Of a stretch of 21,698 bases of DNA, positions 1 through 5,691 are shown in pieces. Source of the DNA: a bacterium (GTDB taxonomy: Bacteria; Patescibacteriota; Minisyncoccia; Phycocordibacterales; Phycocordibacteraceae); assembly GCA_021817685.1 (NCBI GenBank), contig JAKAGD010000004.1, positions 1-21,698 on the forward strand, written 5' to 3'. A program made the translations under genes and the position numbers. The notes beneath the pieces were generated by a model that ran no database searches, was not told the DNA's origin, and saw only the letters and a list, made by a program, of their open reading frames with translations. Every line of letters starts with the position of its first letter. Positions within the stretch are counted from its first letter, which is position 1.

Positions 1-100
1 AAGGAGTGTTTTTTCTTTCGGGGTTGCCGAGGCTCTGCGAGGCGGCGGCGGGACGATTCATTCCTCATCGGGATTGGTTTCAAAAAAGGTTCGAATTTTG

Positions 101-106
101 TACAAT
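101..106 (+). promoter_or_regulatory. Probable -10 box (TACAAT) of the peptidase E-like gene
   Basis: TACAAT matches the -10 consensus at 5 of 6 positions. A weak -35 (TTTCAA, 78-83) lies 17 bp upstream. The predicted start of transcription near 113 gives a leader of about 14 nt. An AGGA at 120-123 sits only 3 nt before the ATG at 127, so a short, poorly spaced Shine-Dalgarno is possible. Bases 1-100 hold no gene that I can support. Confidence 0.5.
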
Positions 107-126
107 GAATACCGCAGTTAGGACCT

Positions 127-741
127 ATGAAATATTACCTGTCCTCATACGAACTCGGAAACGAGACAGAGAAACTCAAAACACTTGCTCCAAAAGGAAA
201 GATTTCCTATATCCCAAATGCACGAGACTTTACTGGTGCCGACCCAGAAAGACGCGCCAGGCGTAATGAAAACGATATGGCTTCATTGCGGGCGCTCGGT
301 CTTGAGGTTGAGATGTTGGACTTGCGTGATTATTTTGGAAAGCAAGATGAACTAAGAAATAAGTTGGAGGAACGTGGCGCAATCTTCATTAGCGGCGGAA
401 ATGTGTTTGTACTGCGCCAGGCAATGAGATTGAGTGGGTTAGATAAAATTCTTCCAGAGTTGCAGGACACGGATTTCTTATACGCTGGTTACAGTGCGGC
501 GGGATGTGTTTTGGCACCAAACCTAAAGGCGTACGAGATCGTCGACCCTCTCGATACTCCCTACAGCGAGCAGAAGGAAGTGATATGGAAAGGATTGGGG
601 TTTGTCGATTGGGCTTTGATGCCTCACTGGGATTCTGACCACCCTGAATCTGCGGATATTGATAAAGAGATTGCCTACTGTAAAGAAAACAACATTCCCT
701 ATAAGGCGATCCGGGACGGTGAAGTTATCGTTATTGAGTAA
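127..741 (+). CDS. Peptidase E-like (family S51, class I glutamine amidotransferase fold) hydrolase
   Basis: 204 aa. The protein resembles dipeptidase E and cyanophycinase-like S51 serine peptidases, cytosolic enzymes that cleave Asp-X dipeptides or related substrates. The FISGGNVFVLRQ segment (residues 88-98) matches the family's GGN-F motif. The nucleophile elbow is GYSAAG with Ser123, where classic PepE has a G-S-AG motif. A likely catalytic His is in MPHWDSDH (His167). There is no signal peptide. Base composition differs from the rest of the window: by eye about 43-48% GC against roughly 58-62% in neighbouring genes, which suggests recent acquisition. The gene has its own promoter and no operon partner. 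The exact substrate cannot be told from the sequence; the family call is fairly secure. Confidence 0.8.
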   Translation: MKYYLSSYELGNETEKLKTLAPKGKISYIPNARDFTGADPERRARRNENDMASLRALGLEVEMLDLRDYFGKQDELRNKLEERGAIFISGGNVFVLRQAMRLSGLDKILPELQDTDFLYAGYSAAGCVLAPNLKAYEIVDPLDTPYSEQKEVIWKGLGFVDWALMPHWDSDHPESADIDKEIAYCKENNIPYKAIRDGEVIVIE

Positions 742-757
742 CCTCGGCAATTTCGGG

Positions 758-772
758 TGATATACTTTCCGT
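758..772 (+). promoter_or_regulatory. Extended -10 promoter (TGA-TATACT) giving a leaderless mRNA
   Basis: TGA at 758-760 precedes TATACT (761-766; 5 of 6 consensus). The usual distance from -10 to +1 puts transcription start at 773, which is the A of the ATG. No Shine-Dalgarno is present. No good -35 is visible. Confidence 0.7.
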
Positions 773-1246
773 ATGTCTCAAGACGCACTTTTGGAATGGG
801 AAGGAAGAGAGTACGACCATAACCCGAAAAGCGCCGATTGGTATTGGGCGCTCGGCATCATCAGCGTCGCCGGCACGGTAGCCGCGGTACTGTTCGGCAA
901 TTACCTGCTCGCCGCCCTCATCGTCACCGCCGCTGCCGCACTCGCGCTCCATGCGGCTAAAGTGCCGCCCGTGCACCGTTTCCGCCTCGTTGACCGAGGC
1001 ATCGTCATCGGAGATGAGCTCCACCCGTTCGAACGGATGGTCTCATTCTCCGTTCTCGAGGATGTTGCGGGCGAATTTCCTCCCATGATCTCCATCAAGA
1101 ACGAGAGCTGGCTCTCGCCGCATCTCATCATTCCGCTCGAAGGCGTCGATGCCGACGCGGTATACTCGTATTTCCTCCAGCGTGTGGATGAAGGCGAGCA
1201 CACGCATACGTTCGTCGACTTGGTGGCGGCGTGGCTCGGATTCTGA
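773..1246 (+). CDS. Small two-helix membrane protein of unknown function
   Basis: 157 aa. A short charged N-terminus (about 22 residues, with a WEGREYDH segment) is followed by two hydrophobic helices at about residues 25-43 and 44-62, then a soluble domain of about 95 residues rich in beta-type sequence. The architecture resembles the small conserved 'two helices plus PH-like/bPH domain' proteins seen next to unrelated genes in Parcubacteria, but I do not recognise a named family and assign no function. The start is fixed by a -10 box exactly 6 nt upstream of the ATG. The gene stands alone: tRNA-Arg follows 5 bp downstream on the other strand. Confidence 0.75.
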   Translation: MSQDALLEWEGREYDHNPKSADWYWALGIISVAGTVAAVLFGNYLLAALIVTAAAALALHAAKVPPVHRFRLVDRGIVIGDELHPFERMVSFSVLEDVAGEFPPMISIKNESWLSPHLIIPLEGVDADAVYSYFLQRVDEGEHTHTFVDLVAAWLGF

Positions 1247-1251
1247 ATTTG

Positions 1252-1323
1252 TGCTCTCAGCAGGAATCGAACCTGCATCTGCTCCTTCGGAGGGAGCTGT
1301 CCTATCCATTGAACGATGAGAGC
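1252..1323 (-). tRNA. tRNA-Arg (anticodon CCG)
   Basis: Read on the minus strand it folds as a full cloverleaf: acceptor GCTCTCA/TGAGAGC, D stem GTTC/GGAC, anticodon stem GCTCC/GGAGC with loop CTCCGAA (anticodon CCG at positions 34-36), and T stem GCAGG/CCTGC with a canonical TTCGATT loop. Discriminator is A. CCA is not encoded. It reads CGG codons. Its D arm and T arm are nearly identical to those of the tRNA-Arg at 1499, pointing to a duplicated pair now in inverted orientation. Confidence 0.95.
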
Positions 1324-1333
1324 CGCGAAGAGA

Positions 1334-1342
1334 ACGATACCA
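1334..1342 (-). promoter_or_regulatory. Candidate extended -10 promoter of tRNA-Arg(CCG)
   Basis: On the minus strand TGG-TATCGT ends 10 nt before the tRNA 5' end, predicting start of transcription at about 1327, four bases before the mature tRNA. The hexamer is only a 4 of 6 match. An alternative TAGAAT lies further upstream. Confidence 0.4.
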
Positions 1343-1405
1343 TCAATTCTAAATCACGATAGCATTCGCTTACTTGGCTTTTGCTCGATTTCCGTATACA
1401 TTCAA

Positions 1406-1466
1406 TAGGCGAGATATACGCTCCCGTATGTAGGCATTACGGGAGCTCGTTCGGGAAGTCCGCCTA
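1406..1466 (+). repeat. Structured intergenic element E1 (UAGG-loop hairpin plus TCGTTCGG)
   Basis: A perfect 9-bp stem (1420-1428 GCTCCCGTA with 1438-1446 TACGGGAGC) surrounds TGTAGGCAT; TG/CA can extend the stem to a TAGG loop with one bulged T. TCGTTCGG follows immediately (1447-1454). An outer 6-bp helix, TAGGCG (1406-1411) with CGCCTA (1461-1466), encloses the whole. A candidate promoter (TTGGCT 1374-1379, 17-bp spacer, TACATT 1397-1402) lies just upstream, so the element would be transcribed as the 5' leader of the tRNA-Arg at 1499. A related hairpin occurs at 11814-11853. No protein-coding gene is supported between the two tRNA genes. Confidence 0.5.
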
Positions 1467-1498
1467 CGCGAGGACGTGCAGCCGCACCCCCTCACTTC

Positions 1499-1573
1499 GC
1501 TCCCGTCGTTCAATGGATAGGACATCAGCTTGCGGAGCTGACGATGCAGGTTCGATTCCTGCCGGGAGCACCA
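1499..1573 (+). tRNA. tRNA-Arg (anticodon GCG), with encoded CCA
   Basis: Acceptor GCTCCCG/CGGGAGC, D stem GTTC/GGAC, perfect anticodon stem TCAGC/GCTGA with loop TTGCGGA (anticodon GCG), T stem GCAGG/CCTGC with TTCGATT loop, discriminator A at 1570 and CCA at 1571-1573. Standard bacterial CGU/CGC decoding uses anticodon ACG converted to ICG by TadA, so a G34 arginine tRNA is unusual. It should read CGC and CGU directly. The encoded CCA contrasts with the tRNA-Arg(CCG) and tRNA-Lys genes in this window, which lack it. Confidence 0.93.
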
Positions 1574-1615
1574 CCAAAAGGAAAACCGCCACTTTCGTGG
1601 CGGCTTTCCTTTTGG
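1574..1615. terminator. Bidirectional terminator hairpin between tRNA-Arg(GCG) and rpsT
   Basis: A long near-perfect hairpin has the GC core CCGCCAC-TTTC-GTGGCGG, extended on both sides by an A-rich arm (CCAAAAGGAAA) pairing with a T-rich arm (TTTCCTTTTGG). Each strand therefore ends its stem in a T-rich tract, as expected of a terminator working for both convergent units. It begins right after the tRNA CCA and ends 3 bp before the rpsT stop. Confidence 0.8.
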
Positions 1616-1618
1616 CGC

Positions 1619-1885
1619 TTACGCTTTCGCGCGCTTGAGCGCTGCGGCAAGCCGAGCTTTCTTGCGGTCTGCCGTATTGCTCTTGATGACGCCGCGCTTT
1701 GCCGCCTTATCTATCGCCTTGTAGGCGGCCGGGAGCATCTTCTCGGCTCCGGACACGTCCTTGGCGGCGAGCGCCTTCGTAAGCGCCTTCGTCGTATCGC
1801 GAAGCGCGTCCTTGCGGCGCAAATTGAAAACATGCTTCCTCGCCGAGGAACGTATCGCTTTCTTTGCGGAACTGGTGATTGCCAT
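1619..1885 (-). CDS. rpsT: Small ribosomal subunit protein bS20
   Basis: 88 aa, the usual length of S20, which binds 16S rRNA in the body of the 30S subunit. The N-terminus MAITSSAKKAIRSSARK is the typical basic S20 start, followed by the conserved R-KDALRDTTKALTKALAAKD segment and a C-terminal helix with AAKRGVIKSNTADRKKARL. I chose the ATG at 1885 over an upstream in-frame one (1933) because it gives the family-standard N-terminus. A weak -10-like TACAAA lies about 8 nt upstream of the ATG, which would again give a near-leaderless mRNA. The gene is monocistronic and ends in the hairpin shared with the tRNA. Confidence 0.95.
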   Translation of the reverse strand: MAITSSAKKAIRSSARKHVFNLRRKDALRDTTKALTKALAAKDVSGAEKMLPAAYKAIDKAAKRGVIKSNTADRKKARLAAALKRAKA

Positions 1886-1981
1886 AAAAGTAGTTTGTAG
1901 CCGTAAGTTACAAGGTTTAAGCAATAAATGCAAATAATGCGTTCCGGCCTCTTACCCCTTACACCTTGCTTCTTACACCTG

Positions 1982-1987
1982 TATTAT
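1982..1987 (+). promoter_or_regulatory. -10 box (TATTAT) of ruvA, leaderless geometry
   Basis: TATTAT (5 of 6) ends 6 nt before the ATG at 1994, so the predicted +1 is the A of the start codon. TTACAC at 1959-1964 sits 17 bp upstream as a weak -35. There is no Shine-Dalgarno. This geometry is the main reason for choosing 1994 rather than the upstream in-frame ATG at 1928. Confidence 0.65.
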
Positions 1988-1993
1988 GGACGC

Positions 1994-2539
1994 ATGATAC
2001 GGCAGATACGCGGGAAAGTGCTTTCGGTGGGGCCCATAAGCGCCGTCGTGGAGGTCGCCGGCTTCGGTATGGAAGTGCGTATGAGCGCGCCGCAGGCGCT
2101 TACGGCGGGCAGCGAGGCGACGCTCGCGACGCATCTGGCGCTTAAGCAGGACGGCTTGGAACTGTATGGTTTCCCTTCCGCAGAAGAGCGCGACTTCTTC
2201 GAACTCATCCTCACGGTCTCGGGCGTGGGGCCCAAGACCGCGCTCTCGGTTCTGCGCCGAAGCACGCGCGAGGCGCTCGAAGGCGCCATCGGCAAACGCG
2301 ATCTTGCATACCTCACAAAAGTCGTCGGGCTCGGCAAGAAGAGCGCGGAGAAGATGCTCGTGGAGCTTGCCGACAAGGTGGGTCCGCAGAGTCACGACAA
2401 CGCCGACAATGAGGTATTTGATACGCTCGTCGCTCTCGGCTACACCGAGCGCGAAGCGCGCAAGGCGTTGCAGGCCATTCCCGAAACTATCGTCGGAAAA
2501 GATGCGCGCCTGAAGGCGGCTCTTTCCTCCGGCGCTTAA
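1994..2539 (+). CDS. ruvA: Holliday junction branch migration protein RuvA
   Basis: 181 aa. RuvA binds four-way junctions as a tetramer and loads the RuvB motor. The N-terminal OB-fold begins MIRQIRGKV and holds the usual ELYGF segment (residues 56-60). Two helix-hairpin-helix motifs follow: SGVGPK (76-81) and VGLGKKSAEKM (111-121). The C-terminal RuvB-contacting domain contains DTLVALGYTEREARKAL (143-159). The length is close to the normal 190-200 aa. Unlike the common ruvC-ruvA-ruvB cluster, it is separated from ruvB and ruvC by 10 kb and is instead followed by a Mur ligase 3 bp downstream, probably as one operon. Confidence 0.96.
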   Translation: MIRQIRGKVLSVGPISAVVEVAGFGMEVRMSAPQALTAGSEATLATHLALKQDGLELYGFPSAEERDFFELILTVSGVGPKTALSVLRRSTREALEGAIGKRDLAYLTKVVGLGKKSAEKMLVELADKVGPQSHDNADNEVFDTLVALGYTEREARKALQAIPETIVGKDARLKAALSSGA

Positions 2540-2542
2540 TGT

Positions 2543-3814
2543 ATGTACGCGTTCGTCAATGCAATAGTTCGGGTATTGAAAAAAGTGGTCCCGGAACCCG
2601 TCGTGGAATTCTTTCGCCGCCCGTACCATCTTGCGCTCGCGTTTCTCATGGCGCTTTCCTACGGCTTCCCCGCCCGCCGGCTCGTGGTACTCGGTGTGAC
2701 GGGAACGAAAGGCAAATCCACGACGGCTGACATGCTCTTTGCCATTTTGCGCGCCGCCGGATACAAGACCGCGCTCCTTTCAACCATCCGTTTCGCCATC
2801 AATGACGATTCCGAACCGAATCTCCACAAGATGACGCTCCCGGGTCGCGGCTTCGCGCAGGAGTTCATGCGGCGGGCGCTGTCAAAAGGGTGCACGCACT
2901 TCGTCATAGAGCTGACCTCGGAAAGTGTCCTGCAGTACCGCACGTCGTTCCTCGCGCTTGATGGCCTCATCGTCACGAACATCCAGCGCGAGCACATCGA
3001 ACGGCACGGTTCGTTCGCACATTACGTGGCCGCCAAGCGCGCCATCGTGGACAAGCTCGTCCGGTCGGGGAAACGCGCGCGCGTGCTCGTCGCAAATGAG
3101 GACGTACCCGAGACGAAGGCATTTCTGTCCGCACCGGTGCCGCGCGCCATCGGCTTTTCGGAGCATGAGCTCTCCGGCCTGCATACCGACGACGCGCATG
3201 CCGCTTTCGCATACGGGGGCGTTCGCTTCTCCGTTCCCGCCGCCGGCGCGTTCAATGCGCTGAACGCGCTCGCGGCGGTGAAGCTCGCCGAAGCGTTCGG
3301 CGTTCCCCCCGCTGTCTCCGCGCGCGCGCTCGCGGAAATGCCGGCCGTACGCGGACGCGTGGAACGCATAGAGGCGGGGCAGGATTTCATCGCGGTGGTG
3401 GACTATGCGCACACGCCCGATTCGCTCGCCGCGCTCTACGGCGCATTTCCGAACCGGAGGAAGATCTGCGTGCTCGGAAATACCGGCGGCGGGCGCGATG
3501 CATGGAAGCGCCCGGAGATGGGGCGCATTGCGGACGAAGCGTGCGAGAAAGTCATCCTCACGAACGAAGACCCGTACGACGAAGACCCGCGCACCATCAT
3601 GGACGCGATGGCGCGCGGCATGAAGCGCGCGCCGGACGTCATCATGGACCGCCGCGAAGCTATCCGCGCCGCGCTCCGCGCGGCGCGCCCGGGCGATGCG
3701 GTCCTGGTGAGCGGCAAAGGGACCGACCCGTTCATCATGGGGCCGAAAGGTTCCAAGACGCCGTGGAGCGATGCGCAGGTCGTGCGCGAAGAACTAGAAC
3801 GAATTAGGAAATGA
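2543..3814 (+). CDS. MurE-like Mur ligase lacking the N-terminal UDP-binding domain
   Basis: 423 aa. Mur ligases add amino acids to UDP-MurNAc peptides in the cytosol. The ATP-binding P-loop GVTGTKGKSTT is at residues 51-61; the usual MurE signatures VVDYAHTPDSL (285-295) and GGGRDAWKRPEMG (315-327) follow. Where MurE has the substrate-selecting DNPR-type motif, this protein has NEDPYDEDP (341-349), and the GKGHE-type motif reads SGKGTDPFI (390-398), so the amino acid added cannot be predicted. Only about 50 residues precede the P-loop against about 100 in MurE, and they include a hydrophobic, basic stretch (residues 29-47) that may contact the membrane. It begins 3 bp after the ruvA stop with no Shine-Dalgarno, suggesting coupled translation. 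Confidence 0.85.
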   Translation: MYAFVNAIVRVLKKVVPEPVVEFFRRPYHLALAFLMALSYGFPARRLVVLGVTGTKGKSTTADMLFAILRAAGYKTALLSTIRFAINDDSEPNLHKMTLPGRGFAQEFMRRALSKGCTHFVIELTSESVLQYRTSFLALDGLIVTNIQREHIERHGSFAHYVAAKRAIVDKLVRSGKRARVLVANEDVPETKAFLSAPVPRAIGFSEHELSGLHTDDAHAAFAYGGVRFSVPAAGAFNALNALAAVKLAEAFGVPPAVSARALAEMPAVRGRVERIEAGQDFIAVVDYAHTPDSLAALYGAFPNRRKICVLGNTGGGRDAWKRPEMGRIADEACEKVILTNEDPYDEDPRTIMDAMARGMKRAPDVIMDRREAIRAALRAARPGDAVLVSGKGTDPFIMGPKGSKTPWSDAQVVREELERIRK

Positions 3815-3849
3815 GCGGTGCTCATGCAGTGCGACTTCTTGCGGAAGTT

Positions 3850-3858
3850 TGATACTAT
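3850..3858 (+). promoter_or_regulatory. Extended -10 promoter (TGA-TACTAT), leaderless geometry
   Basis: TGA followed by TACTAT (3853-3858) ends 6 nt before the ATG at 3865, predicting +1 on the start codon. No convincing -35 or Shine-Dalgarno is visible. Confidence 0.65.
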
Positions 3859-3864
3859 TCCCCC

Positions 3865-4824
3865 ATGGGAGATATGCACGACTCATGGTTTTTCATAGGC
3901 GTCTTTGTCTTCATTTTCCTCGTCTGGGTCGCTACCGGCGGCCCCCTGCACCCTATCGCTTTCACCGGTCCGCGGCTTGCAGAACCGGGAGCTCTCGGCG
4001 GCGGGACTTATCTCTCGCTTCCCCGCGCGCCGTACGGCATTGGCGGAACGGACGTGTCTCTGCCGGGTTCTTCAAGCGGCGGGAATGTTCCGGGTGATTC
4101 CGGGACGTCAGTCCCCACCTTTGTCGGGGGAAGCACTTTCGGTTCGCCCTCAACCTACCGCGGCATTGTTTCGATGAACCACTACGTCTCTGGCGCCGGC
4201 TCTGCGGATCCGAAGAACGAATACATTGAGATAAGCGTTTCCTCGAGTTCAAATGTACCGGTCGACCTCTCCGAGTGGTCGCTCGAGAGCGATGCGAGCG
4301 GCGCTTCCGCGCTCATACCAAAAGGGACCGAGGTTCCGACCTCCGGCGTCATAAACGCCGCGCAGGATATCGTGCTCTCGCCGGGCGACCGCGCGATCGT
4401 CATTTCCGGCCAGTCGCCCATCGGCGCATCTTTCCGGGAGAACAAATGCATCGGCTACTTCAGCACATTCCAAAGCTTTGCTCCGCCCTTGCCCCAGAAT
4501 TGCCCGCTCCCGTCCGATGAACTCGCATCGCTCTATGGCACCGGCTACATCCGCGACGCCGCATGCATCGATTACGTGAACAAGATCCCGCGCTGCCAAG
4601 TGACGCTCTCGCCGCCGGTCAGCGCCTCAAGCCAGTGCCAGAGTTTCCTGGTGAAATACCTCAACTACAACGGATGCGTGGACGCGCACCGGAACGACCC
4701 GGACTTTAAGGGCGTGACGTGGCGCATTTATCTCGGACGAACGAACTCAATGTGGCGGACCCAGCGCGAACTGGTGAAATTGCTCGATGTGAAGGGCAAT
4801 ACGGTGGATGCGTTCTCGTATTAA
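3865..4824 (+). CDS. Membrane-anchored extracellular protein with a split lamin-tail-like domain
   Basis: 319 aa. One N-terminal membrane helix (about residues 8-23) is followed by a Gly/Ser/Pro-rich linker (about 40-98) and a beta-rich domain. The pattern NEYIEISVSSS...VDLSEWSL...IPKGTEV...LSPGDRAIVISG (118-182), closing with LLDVKGNTVDAF (306-317), matches the lamin tail domain (LTD) found in bacterial surface proteins. Between its last strands lies an insertion of about 120 residues with six cysteines (C195, C213, C234, C244, C258, C271), enough for three disulfides. This fits an exported, folded surface protein, possibly for adhesion; the role is an inference. It is preceded by a leaderless-type promoter and followed by tRNA-Lys on the other strand. 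Confidence 0.78.
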   Translation: MGDMHDSWFFIGVFVFIFLVWVATGGPLHPIAFTGPRLAEPGALGGGTYLSLPRAPYGIGGTDVSLPGSSSGGNVPGDSGTSVPTFVGGSTFGSPSTYRGIVSMNHYVSGAGSADPKNEYIEISVSSSSNVPVDLSEWSLESDASGASALIPKGTEVPTSGVINAAQDIVLSPGDRAIVISGQSPIGASFRENKCIGYFSTFQSFAPPLPQNCPLPSDELASLYGTGYIRDAACIDYVNKIPRCQVTLSPPVSASSQCQSFLVKYLNYNGCVDAHRNDPDFKGVTWRIYLGRTNSMWRTQRELVKLLDVKGNTVDAFSY

Positions 4825-4849
4825 AACCGCAAACCTATAGTATCTTTTG

Positions 4850-4922
4850 TGCGCCCGGTTGGGAACGATCCAACGACCTTCTCCTTAAAAGGGAGCTGCT
4901 CTACCAGCTGAGCTACGGGCGC
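4850..4922 (-). tRNA. tRNA-Lys (anticodon TTT) with an altered T loop
   Basis: On the minus strand: acceptor GCGCCCG/CGGGCGC, D arm GCTC-AGCTGGTA-GAGC, anticodon arm GCTCC-CTTTTAA-GGAGA (anticodon TTT; 27-43 is a G-A mismatch), variable AGGTC, T stem GTTGG/CCAAC, discriminator A, no encoded CCA. The T loop reads ATCGTTC instead of the near-universal TTCRANN, so the conserved T54-A58 pair is replaced by A54-T58. The rest of the fold is good, so it is probably functional. Confidence 0.9.
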
Positions 4923-4964
4923 GAGCGAGGATAAGAGAATAAAAGATTACTTTCATCCTCTTAC

Positions 4965-5019
4965 TCCGAGCGAGCGCACAGTATGGTACTCCATACGGGC
5001 GCGCGGCCTCTGGCTCGGA
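4965..5019. repeat. Structured intergenic element E3 next to tRNA-Lys
   Basis: A perfect 7-bp outer helix TCCGAGC (4965-4971) with GCTCGGA (5013-5019) encloses a perfect 6-bp hairpin GTATGG-TACT-CCATAC (4981-4996). Read on the minus strand it contains CCCGTATGG, an AGTA loop and TCGCTCGG, which resemble parts of elements E1 and E2. The 155-bp gap between tRNA-Lys and the next gene holds no other feature that I can support. Confidence 0.35.
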
Positions 5020-5061
5020 CTTGTACTCGTATTTCTACCACCTACTACCCATTTCTTCTAG

Positions 5062-5070
5062 TGCTACTCT
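5062..5070 (+). promoter_or_regulatory. Candidate extended -10 promoter (TGC-TACTCT)
   Basis: The hexamer ends 7 nt before the ATG at 5078, predicting a leaderless mRNA. The hexamer itself is a weak match; the TGn extension and the spacing repeated elsewhere in the window support it. Confidence 0.45.
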
Positions 5071-5077
5071 AGTTGTA

Positions 5078-5662
5078 ATGAATCCTGACTGGCATACCGT
5101 AGTCGGTACCGGAGCAAGCTTATTGTTGCTCGCGCTTATCGTTCCCTATATCAAAAGCATCATTACGAGCACGACGCGGCCAAGCGCAGTGTCATGGTTC
5201 GGCTGGGCGCTCCTCTTTATTATTGCCACCGCCGCTCAGGCTTCAAAGGGCATCGACTGGTCCCTCGCTGTTCCGCTCATTTCAACCATAAGTACGACCG
5301 CCATCGCTTTCACGGCGCTCTACATGGGCCGTGCCGTATGGACGCGCGCGGACGGGATCTGCATCGCTCTCGCCACGCTGGCGATCATCCTCTGGGCGAT
5401 CACCAAAGAACCGCTGACCGCGATCATTTTGAGCATCATCGCCGATCTGTCGGTAACGACTCCGACAATTATAAAAACCTACCAAGATCCGACATCCGAA
5501 CCGTCAACTCTGTGGATTTTGTACGTGATCGGCATCACGCTGGAACTTGTCGCAACCCGGGATTTCACTATCTATAATCTGCTCTTCCCCGTCTACACCG
5601 TGCTCGGCTCTACTATCATCGCCATACTGTCGCTCCGCGCGCCGCGCGCCGCAGGGAAATAG
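5078..5662 (+). CDS. Polytopic membrane protein with two PQ-loop-like repeats
   Basis: 194 aa, almost entirely hydrophobic, with about six or seven membrane helices. Two segments have the spacing of PQ-loop/SWEET-type repeats: VPYIKSIITSTTRPSAVSWF (residues 22-41) and TTPTIIKTYQ with a following P-S-LW (about 128-148), each a Pro near the end of one helix, a polar loop, then a Trp-rich helix. That fold is used by small sugar and metabolite transporters, but the diagnostic PQ pair is absent, so transport is only a suggestion. I start at 5078 rather than at the in-frame ATG 5021, because a -10-like box lies just upstream and the earlier residues look non-native. Confidence 0.7.
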   Translation: MNPDWHTVVGTGASLLLLALIVPYIKSIITSTTRPSAVSWFGWALLFIIATAAQASKGIDWSLAVPLISTISTTAIAFTALYMGRAVWTRADGICIALATLAIILWAITKEPLTAIILSIIADLSVTTPTIIKTYQDPTSEPSTLWILYVIGITLELVATRDFTIYNLLFPVYTVLGSTIIAILSLRAPRAAGK

Positions 5663-5691
5663 TGTCGGCCACTTCCGTGGCCGATTACTAT
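5659..5691. terminator. Shared hairpin between convergent genes
   Basis: TCGGCCAC-TTCC-GTGGCCGA is an 8-bp perfect stem with a 4-base loop (5665-5684), extended by ATAGTG pairing with TTACTAT through one bulge. It overlaps the stop codons of both convergent genes (5660-5662 plus; 5688-5690 minus). It has no long T-run, so it is a hairpin terminator candidate rather than a textbook one. Confidence 0.55.

Noticed and set aside
1544..1900. Plus-strand ORF covering rpsT
   Set aside because: It reads through tRNA-Arg(GCG) and the terminator and is antisense to a clear S20 gene.
1928..1993. Longer ruvA start at 1928
   Set aside because: It would include the promoter region and adds residues absent from RuvA; the -10 box at 1982 fixes the start at 1994.
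5021..5077. Upstream in-frame extension (19 residues) of the PQ-loop-like protein
   Set aside because: The extra residues start next to the E3 element and do not look like the rest of the protein; a -10-like box directly precedes 5078.
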